DNA of 64,000 nt. It comes from Echinometra lucunter (Eukaryota > Echinodermata > Echinoidea > Camarodonta > Echinometridae). Every line of letters starts with the position of its first letter. The stretch's first letter is position 1. Position numbers and translations under genes: made by a program. The DNA lies in NCBI GenBank assembly GCA_029962745.1, contig CM057158.1:9116949-9180948 (forward strand), in the 5' to 3' direction. Below, piece by piece: positions 23,570 to 35,477 of this stretch. The notes under the pieces are model-generated. The model was not told the DNA's origin, made no database searches, and worked only from the letters and a program-made list of their open reading frames with translations.

Positions 23570-24625
23570 GTGAGAGTTTAGAGTTCAGAGTAAGCTTTCA
23601 GTAAACCATCTAAAGAATAAAAATGGATTGCAGAATGAAATGGCATAAGTTTAATGCATATCTCAAATCTGTATATTTTAGGGCAGGTCCAAAGTAACTT
23701 CACTGCGTTTCCAAGTTTTATACAGTAATAAAGATGAATTGAGATTGAAATATCAGTTTACGTGATATTTTGTCCAATCCAAGTTATGCTAGAATTATCG
23801 TCTTGAAATAATCATGAGATATATTTCAATCTTAGATGGGATTGGTAACGTATAGGAGCAGAATATTTTGGACTTACCCTTTAACATTCAGAGCACAGAG
23901 TGTGCATTTGGGCCTTGGTTGCACAAAGCAGTTTGTATTACTCTATTTTGTTTTGTTTTGTTTTGTTTTTTTCTATCACTTGACATTCACTTACAAATAA
24001 TTGTTGGGGTTTTTAATTTTGTTGCACCTTAATCATTTGGTGGCAGGTTTATTTCATATCTGAGCAGAGCTTTATGCTTATGATTATTCAAGGGTTTCAC
24101 ATAATCAGTCAGTTCCATTAAAAAAAATTGGGTGATTTGGGATTTTAGATGCCATTTTGTTTTTGTATGATAACAAATTTCTTATTCATTTTGCTGCTGC
24201 TTGCATTTATGTGATGTTTGATATTGAATTTTGTCCGTTTGTTTGGTGTAGTGATAACTTGCTTATGTGTGAGTAGTAGTGATCTGTACATATCTCTCGC
24301 CACGTGCTGTGGCGATATGTACTCCAACATTTTTTTTCATTAAAAATGAATAATTGAAGTAGGTTATCATATTGCATGTGTGATTAGGGGTAGGGATTAG
24401 ATGAGGTATGATAGTACTGGGTCAGTAGTTCAATTCAGGAATTTGACCGCCGTACGATTTAGTCGTGCTATGAAATATTTGTTGAGTATTTGCCGCTGGA
24501 GCATATGTCATGCAATTGTATTTTATACAGGGGAATGTTTGTTAGCAGGTAAAATTATAGTGATGATTGTATTCAAAGTATTGAGAGAAGAAATATAGGA
24601 AAATAAAACTGTTTGACTGTTTTTT

Positions 24626-24690
24626 GGCATGGTATTAATCTACATTTGCCACTCTCCACCCAGGTGTTAAAATGGGTACCAGTTAGAAGG
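24626..24690. repeat. Fragment of the tRNA-derived repeat
   Basis: TTGGCATGGTATTAATCTAC and then CACTCTCCACCCAGGTGT match the reverse complement of 45735-45800. Confidence 0.6.
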
Positions 24691-25063
24691 AATATGCTTA
24701 AATGCTTGTGCACCAAAATTGGTAGCCTAGGTGAGCCTGGGTAAGGCCCCCCCCAAAAAAATTTGTTGTATTGGCGTCACCTGCCCGACCCAAAAAATAT
24801 CCCCGACCCTAGATTTTAAAAAAAAAATTTATTGCTATCGATATCGCATATGATCGTGCTGCCTTCGCGATCAAAGTTGCTGTGTAGAAAAACCGGAAGT
24901 GTTGCGGACAGAACAGCTAGTGCAAAATGTCCTTTTGTGATTGTTACACTATAAAGTGTAAACATATATGTCCCTAATTATAGTTGGTTAAATTTGAAAG
25001 AAGTTCATGCGAGATTTTGCTTTTAGATGATAAGTTTGGATTCTAAAATTCCATGTACCCCAG

Positions 25064-25328
25064 TGATGAAACAGTCTCAATGGCCGAGACCAGTTCCAGT
25101 GATCAGTTCAAGCGCAGCATGATCCGCCCGGTACGTCTCCTCTATTCCGCCGTCTACGCCGTGATCGCCCAGTCTCAGCTGGTATGTTACTTCATCATCA
25201 TTCTCAACCAACTGCTCTCAGCCAGTCTGCTTTCTCTGCCCCTGGTTCTTATCGTCTTCCTCTGGGCGATGCTGTCTGTGCCCCGCCCCACCAAGACCTT
25301 CTGGATAACAGTCATCTCTTACACAGAG
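25064..25328 (+). CDS. Piezo: Piezo exon, transmembrane helices near the pore module
   Basis: Acceptor TGTACCCCAG, donor GAG|GTAAGA. It reads SDETVSMAETSSSDQFKRSM, then LLYSAVYAVIAQSQLVCYFI and the helix ending in VLIVFLWAMLSVPRPTKTFW, finishing ISYTE. The FLWAMLSxPRP motif is one of the most conserved Piezo segments. Residues about 455-543. GC content and codon use are clearly higher than in the flanking introns. Confidence 0.97.
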
Positions 25329-25987
25329 GTAAGAAATACACTAGTTGGTATAGACCGATCCGGCTTATTATTGAGGGCAGCAGACGATCCACTATTACTG
25401 CGGTGTTCCGCCATAGAGTTACATATAATAGTGCAGCGTAGCTGTGGGCAACATAGCTGTATGTAGCGCAAGCAGTAGAAAAATCCCAACCATAGAGTTA
25501 CATACGCATATGGGGGACACCGCAGTAATGGCGCTGTACACAAAACGATTTTCAGATCAGTCTATACCCTGAAAGGGAAGCTTGGGTTTTTGAAGAAGGT
25601 GAAAGATTATTTGTGAGCTTTCTCAGTCTTTTGACGTCAGATTGGAAGAATATCATGGTTGAAATGTACCCTGAAGAGGATATGCAGAAATATTCGCAGT
25701 ATATTAATTTTACGCTAATTTTGCGCTATTTTCGGCAAGTAATTCTAGAACTCGCAAAAATATTAGCACAATTCCATATGCATTGAAATATCAAATCACA
25801 TCTTGCACTTTCTCAAGTGGGTTATTGTGCAGCATGAATTTAAGATCCCGCAAATATGTTCTTAGGTCACTCGGTGTGAAAATTAAATCACACGAAAATA
25901 ACAGCGTTTACAGTACTCTTCAAATAACATTATGTTCAAAATTGCATGTAGCTACTTTAATCATGTTCCCAAAATAAGTAAACTGCC

Positions 25988-27276
25988 CTATGAACAGGCT
26001 TATGTCGAAAGGGTGTGTGTGCGGAGCGGGATGGGAGCGAGGAGGGAACGGGGATGGCCACACCCTTTCGAGAGAAGCCCCCCCCCCCCGGTTGTCTCGA
26101 AAGGGTGGGTTGCGTGTGGGGAGTGAAATTAGCGCACCCATTCGTGGAAACCGGGGGGGGGGGGGGATAGAGGAGGAGGAAAAAGTAGGAAAGGAGACAG
26201 GCGGTTGGCTATCACCTGATGGGGGGGGGGGGGGCCGAGTGTCCAACGATCCCCAAATTCCCCTTTTCTGTCTGCTAGAATATTATGGTGGGATGTATAA
26301 AATGGGAGAAATGTATGCCCCACTCCCCCCAAAAAAAAGAAAAAAGAAAAAAAGGGAGTATGCATTTTGTTCATGAGTATTCTTACACTCAAGAACGCAG
26401 AAGCAATCAAATTAGACAAGAAGTTGTGTGTGTGTGTGCAGGTGCAGAAGATTGCTTCTGCATTCTTGAGTGTAAGAATACTCATACACAAAATGCCTAT
26501 TCACTTTTCTAGGAGGGGGGGTGTGGGGCACGCATTTCTCCCGTTTTATGCATCTCACCATAATATTCTAGCAGACAGAAAAGGGGGAATTCTTTCCTAC
26601 ATGTGTATTTTGGGGTATCCTTAGACCAGCCGCGGATCCAGGATTTGATGAGGGGGGAGGGGGACCATGGAAATGGACGACTTATTGTAATCTAGCGACT
26701 AAAAAGAAAAAAAAAAAAGGGTTGTACATTACATTCTGGCAGTGAACCCCAATTTTTTTTTTTTTTTTTTGCGTGTGTCGTAAAAACTGTATTAGGGGAG
26801 TAGGTGTATCCTATTATCCTATTACAGGTCCAAAAATTTTGTGACAAGCAAAAAAAAAAAAGAAAAATAAAAGATTGTACATTACATTTCCCATTTCATT
26901 TTTTGGGCCCCCTTTTTTTTCAGGGGGCCGAGGTACCCAAAATGGTAAAAAATGGGCTGAAAAACACAAATTTTGGGTCGGAGGGGGCCTGCCTTGGACA
27001 CCCCCATTAGGTGATAGCCATCTGCCTGTCTCCTTTCCTACTTTTTTGTTTTAAACTTACATTAACAAAAAATGGCTGGTTCATCAGACTGCTCAACACA
27101 CCCTTTCGAGACAAGCCCCCCCCCCCCTTCCCCCCGTTTCCACAAATGGGTGCGTTAATTTCACTCCCCACACACAACCCACCCTTTCGAGACAACGGGG
27201 GGGGGGGGCTTCTCTTCAAAGGGTGCGACCATCCCGCTCCGCACATGCATCCTTTCGGCATAAGCCCCACGAACAT
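25988..27276. repeat. Large interrupted palindrome (fold-back), about 1.3 kb
   Basis: The left arm (25988-26410) is matched in reverse by 26446-26590 and 27010-27276. Seen pairs: TTATGTCGAAAGGGTG with CATCCTTTCGGCATAAG; AGGAAAGGAGACAGGCGG with TGCCTGTCTCCTTTCCT; CTGCTAGAATATTATGGTG with CACCATAATATTCTAGCAG; TATTCTTACACTCAAGAA with TTCTTGAGTGTAAGAATA. The centre is near 26428 with a GT run. The right arm is split by about 0.4 kb of other sequence (26600-27000). The G and C runs differ in length between arms. It lies in the intron between Piezo exons at 25064 and 27839, and produces several long mirror-image open frames that I do not treat as genes. Confidence 0.85.
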
Positions 27277-27838
27277 GTAAATGATGAACTGTGTGTGAAC
27301 ATGTGTTTGACAGCATGTTATGATTGGAAACTCGCAGTTTTACTCCCCAGAGTTGTAGAGGACAGCTGGCCAAGGCGATGCCTAGGTGTGACATGTCGAA
27401 GGTGTAGAGATTGTTTGGCGTTGTGAGTGTATTTAATATGTGTCTTCGCATTGAGTGTATGTGTGACTTAGACTTAGTTGATGAAATTAACACAGTTTTT
27501 TCCCCATTTGGTCTGAGTATTCTCTCCAACTTTAAGCCGAAATTCAACTTGGGAAAATTAACTTAGCCACATATTTTTCAATAGGAATTACACGGGGAAA
27601 ATCTGGACTTTTTCATTGATACAGTCTAGGCAAAATTTGACTTGAGCGATGTTCACTGAACCGTAAACTAAAACTATTATGAGTCTTTGTAAAGTGCTCA
27701 TTTCATGCTATGAAGTGAATGAATGCTGATATGTGTTTTTTAGGTTTGTGGATGAACACCTTTATTTCTCTCATCATGAACCATCTCTCCATGGTTGACA
27801 TTAATCCTGCCTTTCTCCATGTATTCCTTTCCCTGCAG

Positions 27839-28027
27839 ATTGTGGTCATCCTCAAGTACCTGTTCCAGTTCCAGTTCTACCCTTGGAACAGTATCGACTC
27901 ACAGGATCTTAACATCAATAATCCCCTCTGGTTCCCTAGGATCCTGGGCATTGAACAGAAGCCTAACTATGCAGTCCTGGACTTGTGTATCTTGCTCGCA
28001 GTCTTCTTCCATCGCTCAGTCCTAATC
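27839..28027 (+). CDS. Piezo: Piezo exon, transmembrane segment
   Basis: Acceptor TTCCCTGCAG, donor ATC|GTAAGT, phase 0 at both ends. It reads IVVILKYLFQFQFYPWNS, then a loop with NNPLWFPRILGIEQKPNY, then the helix LDLCILLAVFFHRSVLI. The Q-F-x-F-x-PWN and FHRS motifs are conserved in Piezo. Residues 544-606. Confidence 0.97.
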
Positions 28028-28729
28028 GTAAGTTCACAGTCCTATCTCAAAAACCAGAATTTCATGGTGGAAGTTTATTTCATAACATAATTGATTAACC
28101 CTTAAAAGACCGTGCTATTCTTGAGGTATTCTCGAGCATGCGCAGATGTGTGTAACTTTTTGCTTAGCTGAGTAATTGGAACGAAGGTGAACAATATTGT
28201 TTCTCGCACTCTTGGTTGTTCAGTAAATGGTGAGAAATAGCTGAATCGGTGCTGTCTGTCATGGTAGGCACATTTGTTTTTTTGCATAGGTGCAAAGTTT
28301 TTGACCATGCACTAACTTTGCATTTTGCAAAAATGTACACACAAAAACAAGAGAAACAATTACAATGTACACAAAAAGGCAAGTAGATTTTGAAAAACAT
28401 AATTAAATGTGGGGAGGGAGGGAGGAATTGACAATGGCCAATTGACCTGTCAAGGTCAATCCCAGAACAATATAAACATACATATCTGTACAAAGACACA
28501 AAGTCGAATACATGACTTTATGATACTTCTAGCCATTGTTGATAATATAATTTATGCAAATTATATGCATAAATATACATTGTGATTGACAATCAAGTAA
28601 TGAAAGGCCTTGGGGATCAATTTTTTGCGAAAGTTCTTTATAAACCTTAATTTAAGCAAACAAAAAAAGAATTTGATTTCAATTCTTATGTATTCTATCG
28701 CTTTATGAATTTCTTTTGAATGTATACAG

Positions 28730-28928
28730 AGGCATGGTTTGTGGCAAGAGTCCAGAGTAGTCCCTGATCTAGACAACCAGCAAGCAGAAGATGTCCCTGC
28801 CCTGACCAGCACAGACATGACTGTCGAAGATCAGGATGGTGATGGAACCGTAGACACAAAGAAGAAGAAGAAGAAGAAGAAGACAAAAAAGAAGAAGAGG
28901 AAAGAAAAGGAAGTAAAGGGAGAAGAAG
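28730..28928 (+). CDS. Piezo: Piezo exon, linker with polylysine run
   Basis: Acceptor TGTATACAG, donor GAAG|GTATGA. It begins RHGLWQESRVVPDLDNQQAE, where RHGLW follows the previous helix as in other Piezos. It then becomes acidic and ends in a lysine run coded by seven successive AAG codons and KKKRKEKE. Residues about 607-672. The AAG run is a coding microsatellite and may vary in length between individuals. Confidence 0.93.
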
Positions 28929-29636
28929 GTATGAAAATTTATTTAAGTCAGACACTATCAGTTTTAGATACCAATTTTTAAAAATTGAATACTCCCCATA
29001 TTCTGTTCTTGTTCATGCAATGCCTTACATGCATTATAACTTCAAATTTAAAGTTACTTTTTTGTACAATCTTATTTGTTACCCAGATCAAGATTTTGAG
29101 GGGAAAAAAAAAAACTTTCTCTTATTTTCTTTAGCATTGTCTATTGACATTAACCCAGTGGAGAATGCTTGTCATACCAAAATAATATCATATCCAAAGG
29201 GTTAAAATGAGTACTGTATTGTGCAAAAATTTTCGCGGTACATTAATTTTTGCAGATTTTGTGCTATTTTTAGCAAGCGTGAATTCAAGACATAAAAATG
29301 ATTGTCATGCACTGAAACATATCAAATCTTGCACTTTTACTAGTGAGTAATTGTGCAGCACAAATTTAAGAACCAGCCAGATGTTCTTGTGCAAAAATTT
29401 AATCACCTGAAAATAATAGGGTTTCAGTATAACACAGCTTAGCGAAATGTAGGTTGTAAAGATTGCAGTTGTATACTGTTGTCTGTATTGCTTGCATTCC
29501 AGAGGCATCTTTTTGTACCATTTTATTTCGCTGTTAAAATTGCCTTAATTGCATATAAATCTTCCTTGTTGATATGGGTATATAAATAGGATTCTGGAAG
29601 GCTCATATGTGCTCTTTGTTTGTTTCTGTAATAAAG

Positions 29637-29754
29637 GTGGAGCCAAAGCAGAGATGTTGCTATCAACAGATGATGAAGAGCAGCTGGAAGTACATGACCC
29701 ACAAGGTCCACTGAAATCTGCAGAAGATGATCTGTCAGAGCTGGAGGAATCACC
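29637..29754 (+). CDS. Piezo: Piezo exon, acidic linker
   Basis: Acceptor GTAATAAAG (short pyrimidine tract), donor CACC|GTAAGA. It reads GGAKAEMLLSTDDEEQLEVH and then SAEDDLSELEESP. Acidic, no membrane segment, residues about 673-711. Phase agreement on both sides supports it. Confidence 0.86.
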
Positions 29755-30243
29755 GTAAGATTTCTTACATCTGCTATGAGTGGCCTTATAAAGTGCTTCT
29801 CTTTTGAAACTGTAAAGATTTTTTTTTTCCTCAATATTTTCTCCCTTTTTTTTTCCTCTCCCACTTTTTTCTTTATTTCTTTATTCTCATTTTAAAAATT
29901 TTATATCTATTTCATTCTTTGTTGACATTACCCTTTGTCTGGCAGAGACTAGTCATATTCTTGTTTATGTACCAATCTATCTGCCTGATTACAGAACATC
30001 TGTCTTTAATTCTGTTTCTTCTTATCCACTATTGTATTCATTATTTATCTGTCAATCTGTATTCAGTCTAATTTTATGTGTTTATCTGTTGTTTATACCA
30101 AACTTACTTGGAATCTTGTGAAGTGAATAATGCTTCTTACAAAAAGCATGTGTGATAAGCAAGCAACATATTTGGTACCAGAGGTTGTCTTTCCCTGTGT
30201 TCCTCATATATTCACATCAGTCAGTACTTCTTTTGTTTAGCTC

Positions 30244-30736
30244 TTTAAAAGGGGGTACCTAATGCTGAAACAATGTTAGTTCATTTAAAAGAGCATGATT
30301 TTATTAGCAGAAAATCATCTGCCTAAATTTTTTTTTTAAGTCGTGTTGCCAAGGAAACCCCCAAATATGGTAAGATTTCAGGATATTTTTGACCCCTCAG
30401 CTGTGACCCAGTTTCAACTGGGTACCCACTTTTATGTCAAAATGACGTCAAAGTGGGTACCTTGTCGCGCACTTCTAGCAAAATGCGCACAGGGTATAAT
30501 ACAAATTGTACAGTCTTAGCGCGCAGCACAACTGCAATGCGCGAAGCTGGGTACCCACTTTGACGTCATACCTCATACTCAAATTTTTTTTGGTCACCTC
30601 TTGACTTTTTATGAGAAAATTAGCCAAAATGCATTGATTTCGATTGAAAATCATCAAATTTTTAATATTATTCTTTTTAGAATTCTAGACTTGATCATAT
30701 ATGAAAAAAAAAATTACCATTGTGTAATCACTTTAA
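30244..30736 (+). repeat. 0.5-kb dispersed repeat, second copy
   Basis: Reverse complement of 5234-5732. Holds TGACGTCA at 30443-30450 and 30561-30568, and an internal inverted pair built on GGGTACC...CACTTTGACGTCA. It ends 43 bp before the Piezo exon at 30780, so its end lies within the range where a branch point would be expected. Confidence 0.8.
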
Positions 30737-30779
30737 TACTTCTCATAGTTGATCTCTCTGTTCTCTCCCAACTTTGTAG

Positions 30780-30921
30780 GCCATGGTACCAGCCTATGAT
30801 CAATTTCTATCGTAACATGATGGATCCGATGTACAGCGCCGTCACTGATGTCTATGTCTTCATCTTTGGAATTCAGTTCATCTGTTTTCTCATCATTGCT
30901 TTCTTCTCATATGCATTTGGG
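30780..30921 (+). CDS. Piezo: Piezo exon, transmembrane helix
   Basis: Acceptor CAACTTTGTAG, donor GGG|GTAAGA. It reads PWYQPMINFYRNMMDPMYSA followed by the helix VYVFIFGIQFICFLIIAFFS and YAFG. Residues about 712-759. A 0.5-kb dispersed repeat ends about 43 bases upstream of its acceptor, leaving a very short native 3' intron end. Confidence 0.96.
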
Positions 30922-31447
30922 GTAAGAAACGAGGAGTTTATAAAGTTTAAAGTTTTCTGTGAGGGTGCAAGGATAAGCCAGTTTGTAGATACTTTTCAGA
31001 CATGAGCAGGCAAAGGTCATTTGTGAGAAAATTTGAAATTCTTTGACGCAAATACCTGATAGGTGTTAATTTAATGAATGTCATGCGGTCATAGTTATGC
31101 ATCAGTGGTGCATTCCATGATACCCAGTTAGAAGTAATATTTTCAAAAGGGTAAACAAAAACTTATTCGTGATGCACCTTTATCATTTTAGGAGTTATTA
31201 TTCTAAAATGCAACAAAAAGGGACTTTTCCCTTTGTGAAATATCAGTGGAAATTTTGCATCATTGGTGTCATATGCTAACTACAAAGTGGTATATTATAT
31301 ATTGTTTAGCCATACTCACATGCATGCATGTTAATGTTTGGAGAAATGGAGTGGTCAGAAACTGTTAACTATTTTGAAAATGGCTTGATATATCAAATTC
31401 CTGTTATTTAATCTACTATCTTGAACTAATAATATGCAAGTATGTGC

Positions 31448-31592
31448 GGCCGTGAGAACGTCTGGTTGGAAACTATGGTACCCGAAGTAACGCGAATGTG
31501 ACCATTTTCCTGAGGGGCGCACCCGAAGGAAGAAATGGTCGCATTCGCGTTAGTGAGGACACCATAGTTTAATCAGACCCTCTCACGACCGT
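31448..31592. repeat. Hairpin-forming repeat
   Basis: CGGCCGTGAGAACGTCTGGT...AACTATGGT...AACGCGAATG pairs with CATTCGCGTT...ACCATAGTT...TCTCACGACCG. Two elements of similar design are at 43448 and 36610. Confidence 0.7.
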
Positions 31593-32590
31593 ATATATTT
31601 GGTTTCTATCCGTCATCTTTAGTAATAGTTAAAGGGCAGAATCTGCACTCTTAAAATCAGATTCTGCATCTGTAGATACTAGTATAACATTAGCGCTGTT
31701 GCAGTGTTTGCATTGCGCGCCAATCTAAATTTAGCAAAATGATGACATCATCATCACGCGTTGGCACCTAAAACAAGAGACACGGGCAAATTAATGTCGT
31801 CACAATCAAGTACACACTTTTTGTGTGATGTCATACGCCGTTAATAGTATCCGTAAATAGTAGGTCCCGACGAACTATTAACGGCTTGTGACGTTAGATG
31901 TTACCTTCCAAATTTTGCTCATATTTGCATGATGCTGGTGGGAACTGTAATTTATCACATGATGTATATTAGAACAATCAATTGCAGAGATTCTTATCAT
32001 GACGGATATAATCAGGTATAATCTGATATTTGTTAGTATATGAGGTATGTATGGTATTTGTCCTTAGGCTTTTGGTATTGTGGTTATAAGATGCTTTTCT
32101 TCAGTCCCTCCCTTTTTTTGGGGGGGGGGGTGTAAGGGCAATTGAAAAAAAAACGACAGCACACATTTAAACCGTAATTGTAAATTTCCACCAAAAGAAT
32201 CTTAATCATGATATGCTGAGATAGAGATTATATGGAATCAAAGTATTTCAGATCATCAGTCTCCAGTGATATGATAATGATCGAGCTTCATTTAGCTTTT
32301 TGACTAAAAAGGAGATCATTTTGGTAGTCATTTGAAGCTAGTGTTCTTGATATATCCAAATAAGGTAAATTTTTGTTCTATTTTATCTCAATATTATATA
32401 ATGTATTACATTTATGTTGCACGTTACATGAATACTTCTATGTGTTTACAATGTTACTATTATCACCCCTGATCACTGGATTTCTAGCCTGCACCATCCC
32501 CACTCCTTACGGAGCATTTGTACCACTCTGCACCGTTCGCATGCATACATACATTATATCTTTTCTGTTGATCTATCCGACTACATTCAG

Positions 32591-32805
32591 GAGGAACAAG
32601 CAACAAGCGATGTTGCCCAGATCATCAGCTCCAACACTATCCCCATCAGCTTCCTTCTCCTTCTCCTCATCATGTTCATCATCATCGTCATCGACCGCGC
32701 TATCTATCTCTGCAAGAATGCCAAAGCCAAGTTCATTTACCTGGTTACTCTCGTCATCGCTATTCATGTATGGCTCTTCTTTATTCTCCCATACTACAAC
32801 AACAA
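32591..32805 (+). CDS. Piezo: Piezo exon, transmembrane helices
   Basis: Acceptor ACATTCAG, donor AACAA|GTAAGT. It reads EEQATSDVAQIISSNTIPIS, then helix FLLLLLIMFIIIVIDRAIYL, then KNAKAKFIYLVTLVIAIHVW and LFFILPYYNN. The V-I-D-R-A-I-Y-L and FFILP motifs are typical of Piezo. Residues about 760-830. Confidence 0.97.
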
Positions 32806-33371
32806 GTAAGTCCATCTGTCTCAAGAACTTAATCTTTAGGTTATTGAAATGAAGAGAATTTGAATAGTCTTTGAGATTCTACTTGCAATTGTTGTGGCTT
32901 TTCTTTATTATACTCTACCATAAAAATGAGTGAGTCTATCTTTGTTATTGCCTGAACCTTCACATTTTCATCATCTTGATGTTACATTGAATACATGGAA
33001 TGATAGTACAGATACAGAAATGTTAACATTCCTTGCAAAAAATTGTTTGTGGAACCGGGCGTACTCTGCATAAAAATATGAAAAAGTTATTGGTCATTCA
33101 GTATAGAGCTAGCTAGGTGGAGAAAAATACCAGTACTGAATAAACAAAAACTTCCACTGAAAGATAATGGCAGCTGCTTGTATAGCAAGGGACTTGATTT
33201 CTTTCAAGCCACAATGTTTTATGATTCAGTCATTTTGCAGCATAAAACTATTGCAAATCTGGACAACTTACAAAAATGGTTCTATGCATGCAATATCGCT
33301 GGTTTTATTACAGTGTTTAAGGCATGTCATGGTACACTCTGCACAAGGAATGAATATGTAGATGGTTATAA

Positions 33372-33556
33372 TAATAGTGATGATGATGATGATGATAATG
33401 ATAATACTACTACTACAACTGCTGCTACTACTACAACTACTACTACGACAACTACTACTACTACTGCTACTACTGCTACTACTACTACTACTTCTACTAC
33501 TACTACTAATGATGATAATGATATCAATGATAATTATATTGATAATAGCAGCAATA
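33372..33556. repeat. GAT/ACT trinucleotide microsatellite
   Basis: Runs of GAT and GATAAT pass into a long ACT/ACA-type trinucleotide tract and back to GAT. Its open frames (polythreonine or polyleucine) are repeat artefacts. Confidence 0.95.
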
Positions 33557-33657
33557 ATGATAAATTATAATAAGTGGTTACCGTAATAATGCCTTCTTAA
33601 TGCAACTCTTTCTTTATTCAAAAGATAAACATTCCTCCCCCTTTTTGTTCTTTTCAG

Positions 33658-33816
33658 ACCATTTGTGCAAAACAATCCAGCACAGGTTTGGTATTTCTTC
33701 ATTTGTCTCTACTTCGGTTTCTCAGCGTATCAGATCACGTCAGGATATCCCACAAGGATCCTGGGAAATTTCCTCTGTAAAAACTACAATCTAGTCAGTT
33801 TGGTTCTGTTCTATGG
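33658..33816 (+). CDS. Piezo: Piezo exon, last peripheral helix and loop
   Basis: Acceptor TCTTTTCAG, donor ATGG|GTAAGT. It reads PFVQNNPAQVWYFFICLYFG, then FSAYQITSGYPTRILGNFL and CKNYNLVSLVLFYG. The S-A-Y-Q-I...GYPTR-x-LGNFL block is among the strongest Piezo signatures. Residues about 831-883. Confidence 0.98.
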
Positions 33817-34779
33817 GTAAGTTTTGTAGAAGTTATGTTAAGACTTGCTCTACTCTTATTTTTTAATTGAAGACCTAACTTTAGGCCACTCTTAGAGCAC
33901 CCCAAATTTAGGCCGTAGTAACATGTGCAACATCAGAGAGAAAGGTAGATGATGAAATTGCAGATGACCCATCGACCTACTTGTGAAAATTGATGTCTCA
34001 TGACCGTTTGTGGAGTCAGTCTAGGGTTACTGACCTAGCTTGAATTTGATCCTGAGGAATATAACAGAAGTGTAGATTTCACATCGCAGGATTGTCCTAT
34101 AGTTGATTTCATCCCTGTGAGAACAATAGAGAAATTCTTCTGTGTAGATTGCATGGGGAAGAATTTCCTGTGGTCAATTTCACTGTTGATTTCAATGTTG
34201 ATTTCATTCCTGCTGAAACAAACGAGAAATAGTGAGTAGGTGTCATGTGAAAGAGATTCTTGTTGTTGATTACCTGTCAATCATTTTGTTTCCACGATGA
34301 TGAAATAGCCGAAAGATATTTATTTGGTACAAGGTTAAGGGACCTTTATACATGTACAACCATTATGTAAGTGTTCTACCTAAAGTTTATATTCTAAGAC
34401 ATATTTCTTTAAAGTTCTACATAGAAACAAGGTATTTGTCATCTGGTTAATGGGCAATTTTCTTTCAAACCTGATAGTGCAGACTCCATTCATTTTCAAA
34501 CTTCATATTTCTCAAATTTTGCAGAAGATTTTGAAACCATGTTTAATACATAATGTAATATGGTTGTGTTTTTAAACACTTTCAATCAAACCTACCAAAT
34601 CACTGGGTTTTTATTGATAACTAATCTTTTTCCTTTACACCTAATATCAAATACTGTCTGGATTTCAACATTGCGTGTTCTACATTTTGAATAAAGCCAG
34701 CCAAGCTCTGAATGTACTAATGTTTTCATTAACTTACATCATTAATCATTTTCTTCTAAATGTAAACATTCCATGCTAG

Positions 34780-34927
34780 ATGGCGTGTGATACCATTCCT
34801 GACTGAGCTGCGTACCCTAATGGACTGGATCTGGACTGATACAACCCTCTCCCTTAGCCACTGGTTACAGGTGGAAGACATCTATGCTAATGTCTACCCT
34901 ATCAAGTGCTTTAGAAACAGGGAAGTG
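34780..34927 (+). CDS. Piezo: Piezo exon, anchor domain with the PF-E-W signature
   Basis: Acceptor CATGCTAG, donor GTG|GTGAGT, phase 0 end. It reads WRVIPFLTELRTLMDWIWTD, then TTLSLSHWLQ and VEDIYANVYPIKCFRNREV. It contains the family signature P-F-x2-E-x6-W. Residues about 884-933. The last 57 bases with the donor, and the bases before them acting as an acceptor-like end, are repeated in tandem in the following intron. Confidence 0.98.
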
Positions 34928-35442
34928 GTGAGTAACAGTGCTGGATGAAAGAGAGAGATAGAGGGGGTGGGAGGGAGAGAGAGAGATAGATGAAGGAGAG
35001 ACCCTCTCATTCGGTTACTTGTTACAGGTGGAAGACATCTATGCTAATGTCTACCCTATCAAGTGCTTTAGAAACAGGGAATTAGTAACAAAGCTGGATG
35101 AAGGAGAGAGGGGAGAAGGAGGGGGTGGATAGAGAGGGATAGATGAAGGAGAGACCCTCTCATTCGGTTACTTGTTACAGGTGGAAGACATCTATGCTAA
35201 TGTCTACCCTATCAAGTACTTTAGAAACAGGGAATTAGTGAGTAACAGAGCTGGATGAAGGAGAGAGGGGAGAGGGAGGGGGTGGGAGAGAGAGAGAGAG
35301 AGAGATGGAGAGACCCTCTCATTCGGTTACTTGTTACAGGTGGAAGACATTTATGCTAATGTCTACCCTATCAAGTGCTTTAGAAACAAGGAATTAGTGA
35401 GTAACAGAGCTGGATGAAGGAGAGAGGGGAGAGGGAGGGGGT

Positions 35443-35477
<35 letters not shown>

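Noticed and set aside
25920..27547. Several proline- or glycine-rich open frames of 90-128 codons on both strands
   Set aside because: They arise from homopolymer G/C runs and mirror-image arms of the palindrome; no family signature.
33178..33586. Polythreonine and polyleucine frames
   Set aside because: Translation of the trinucleotide microsatellite.
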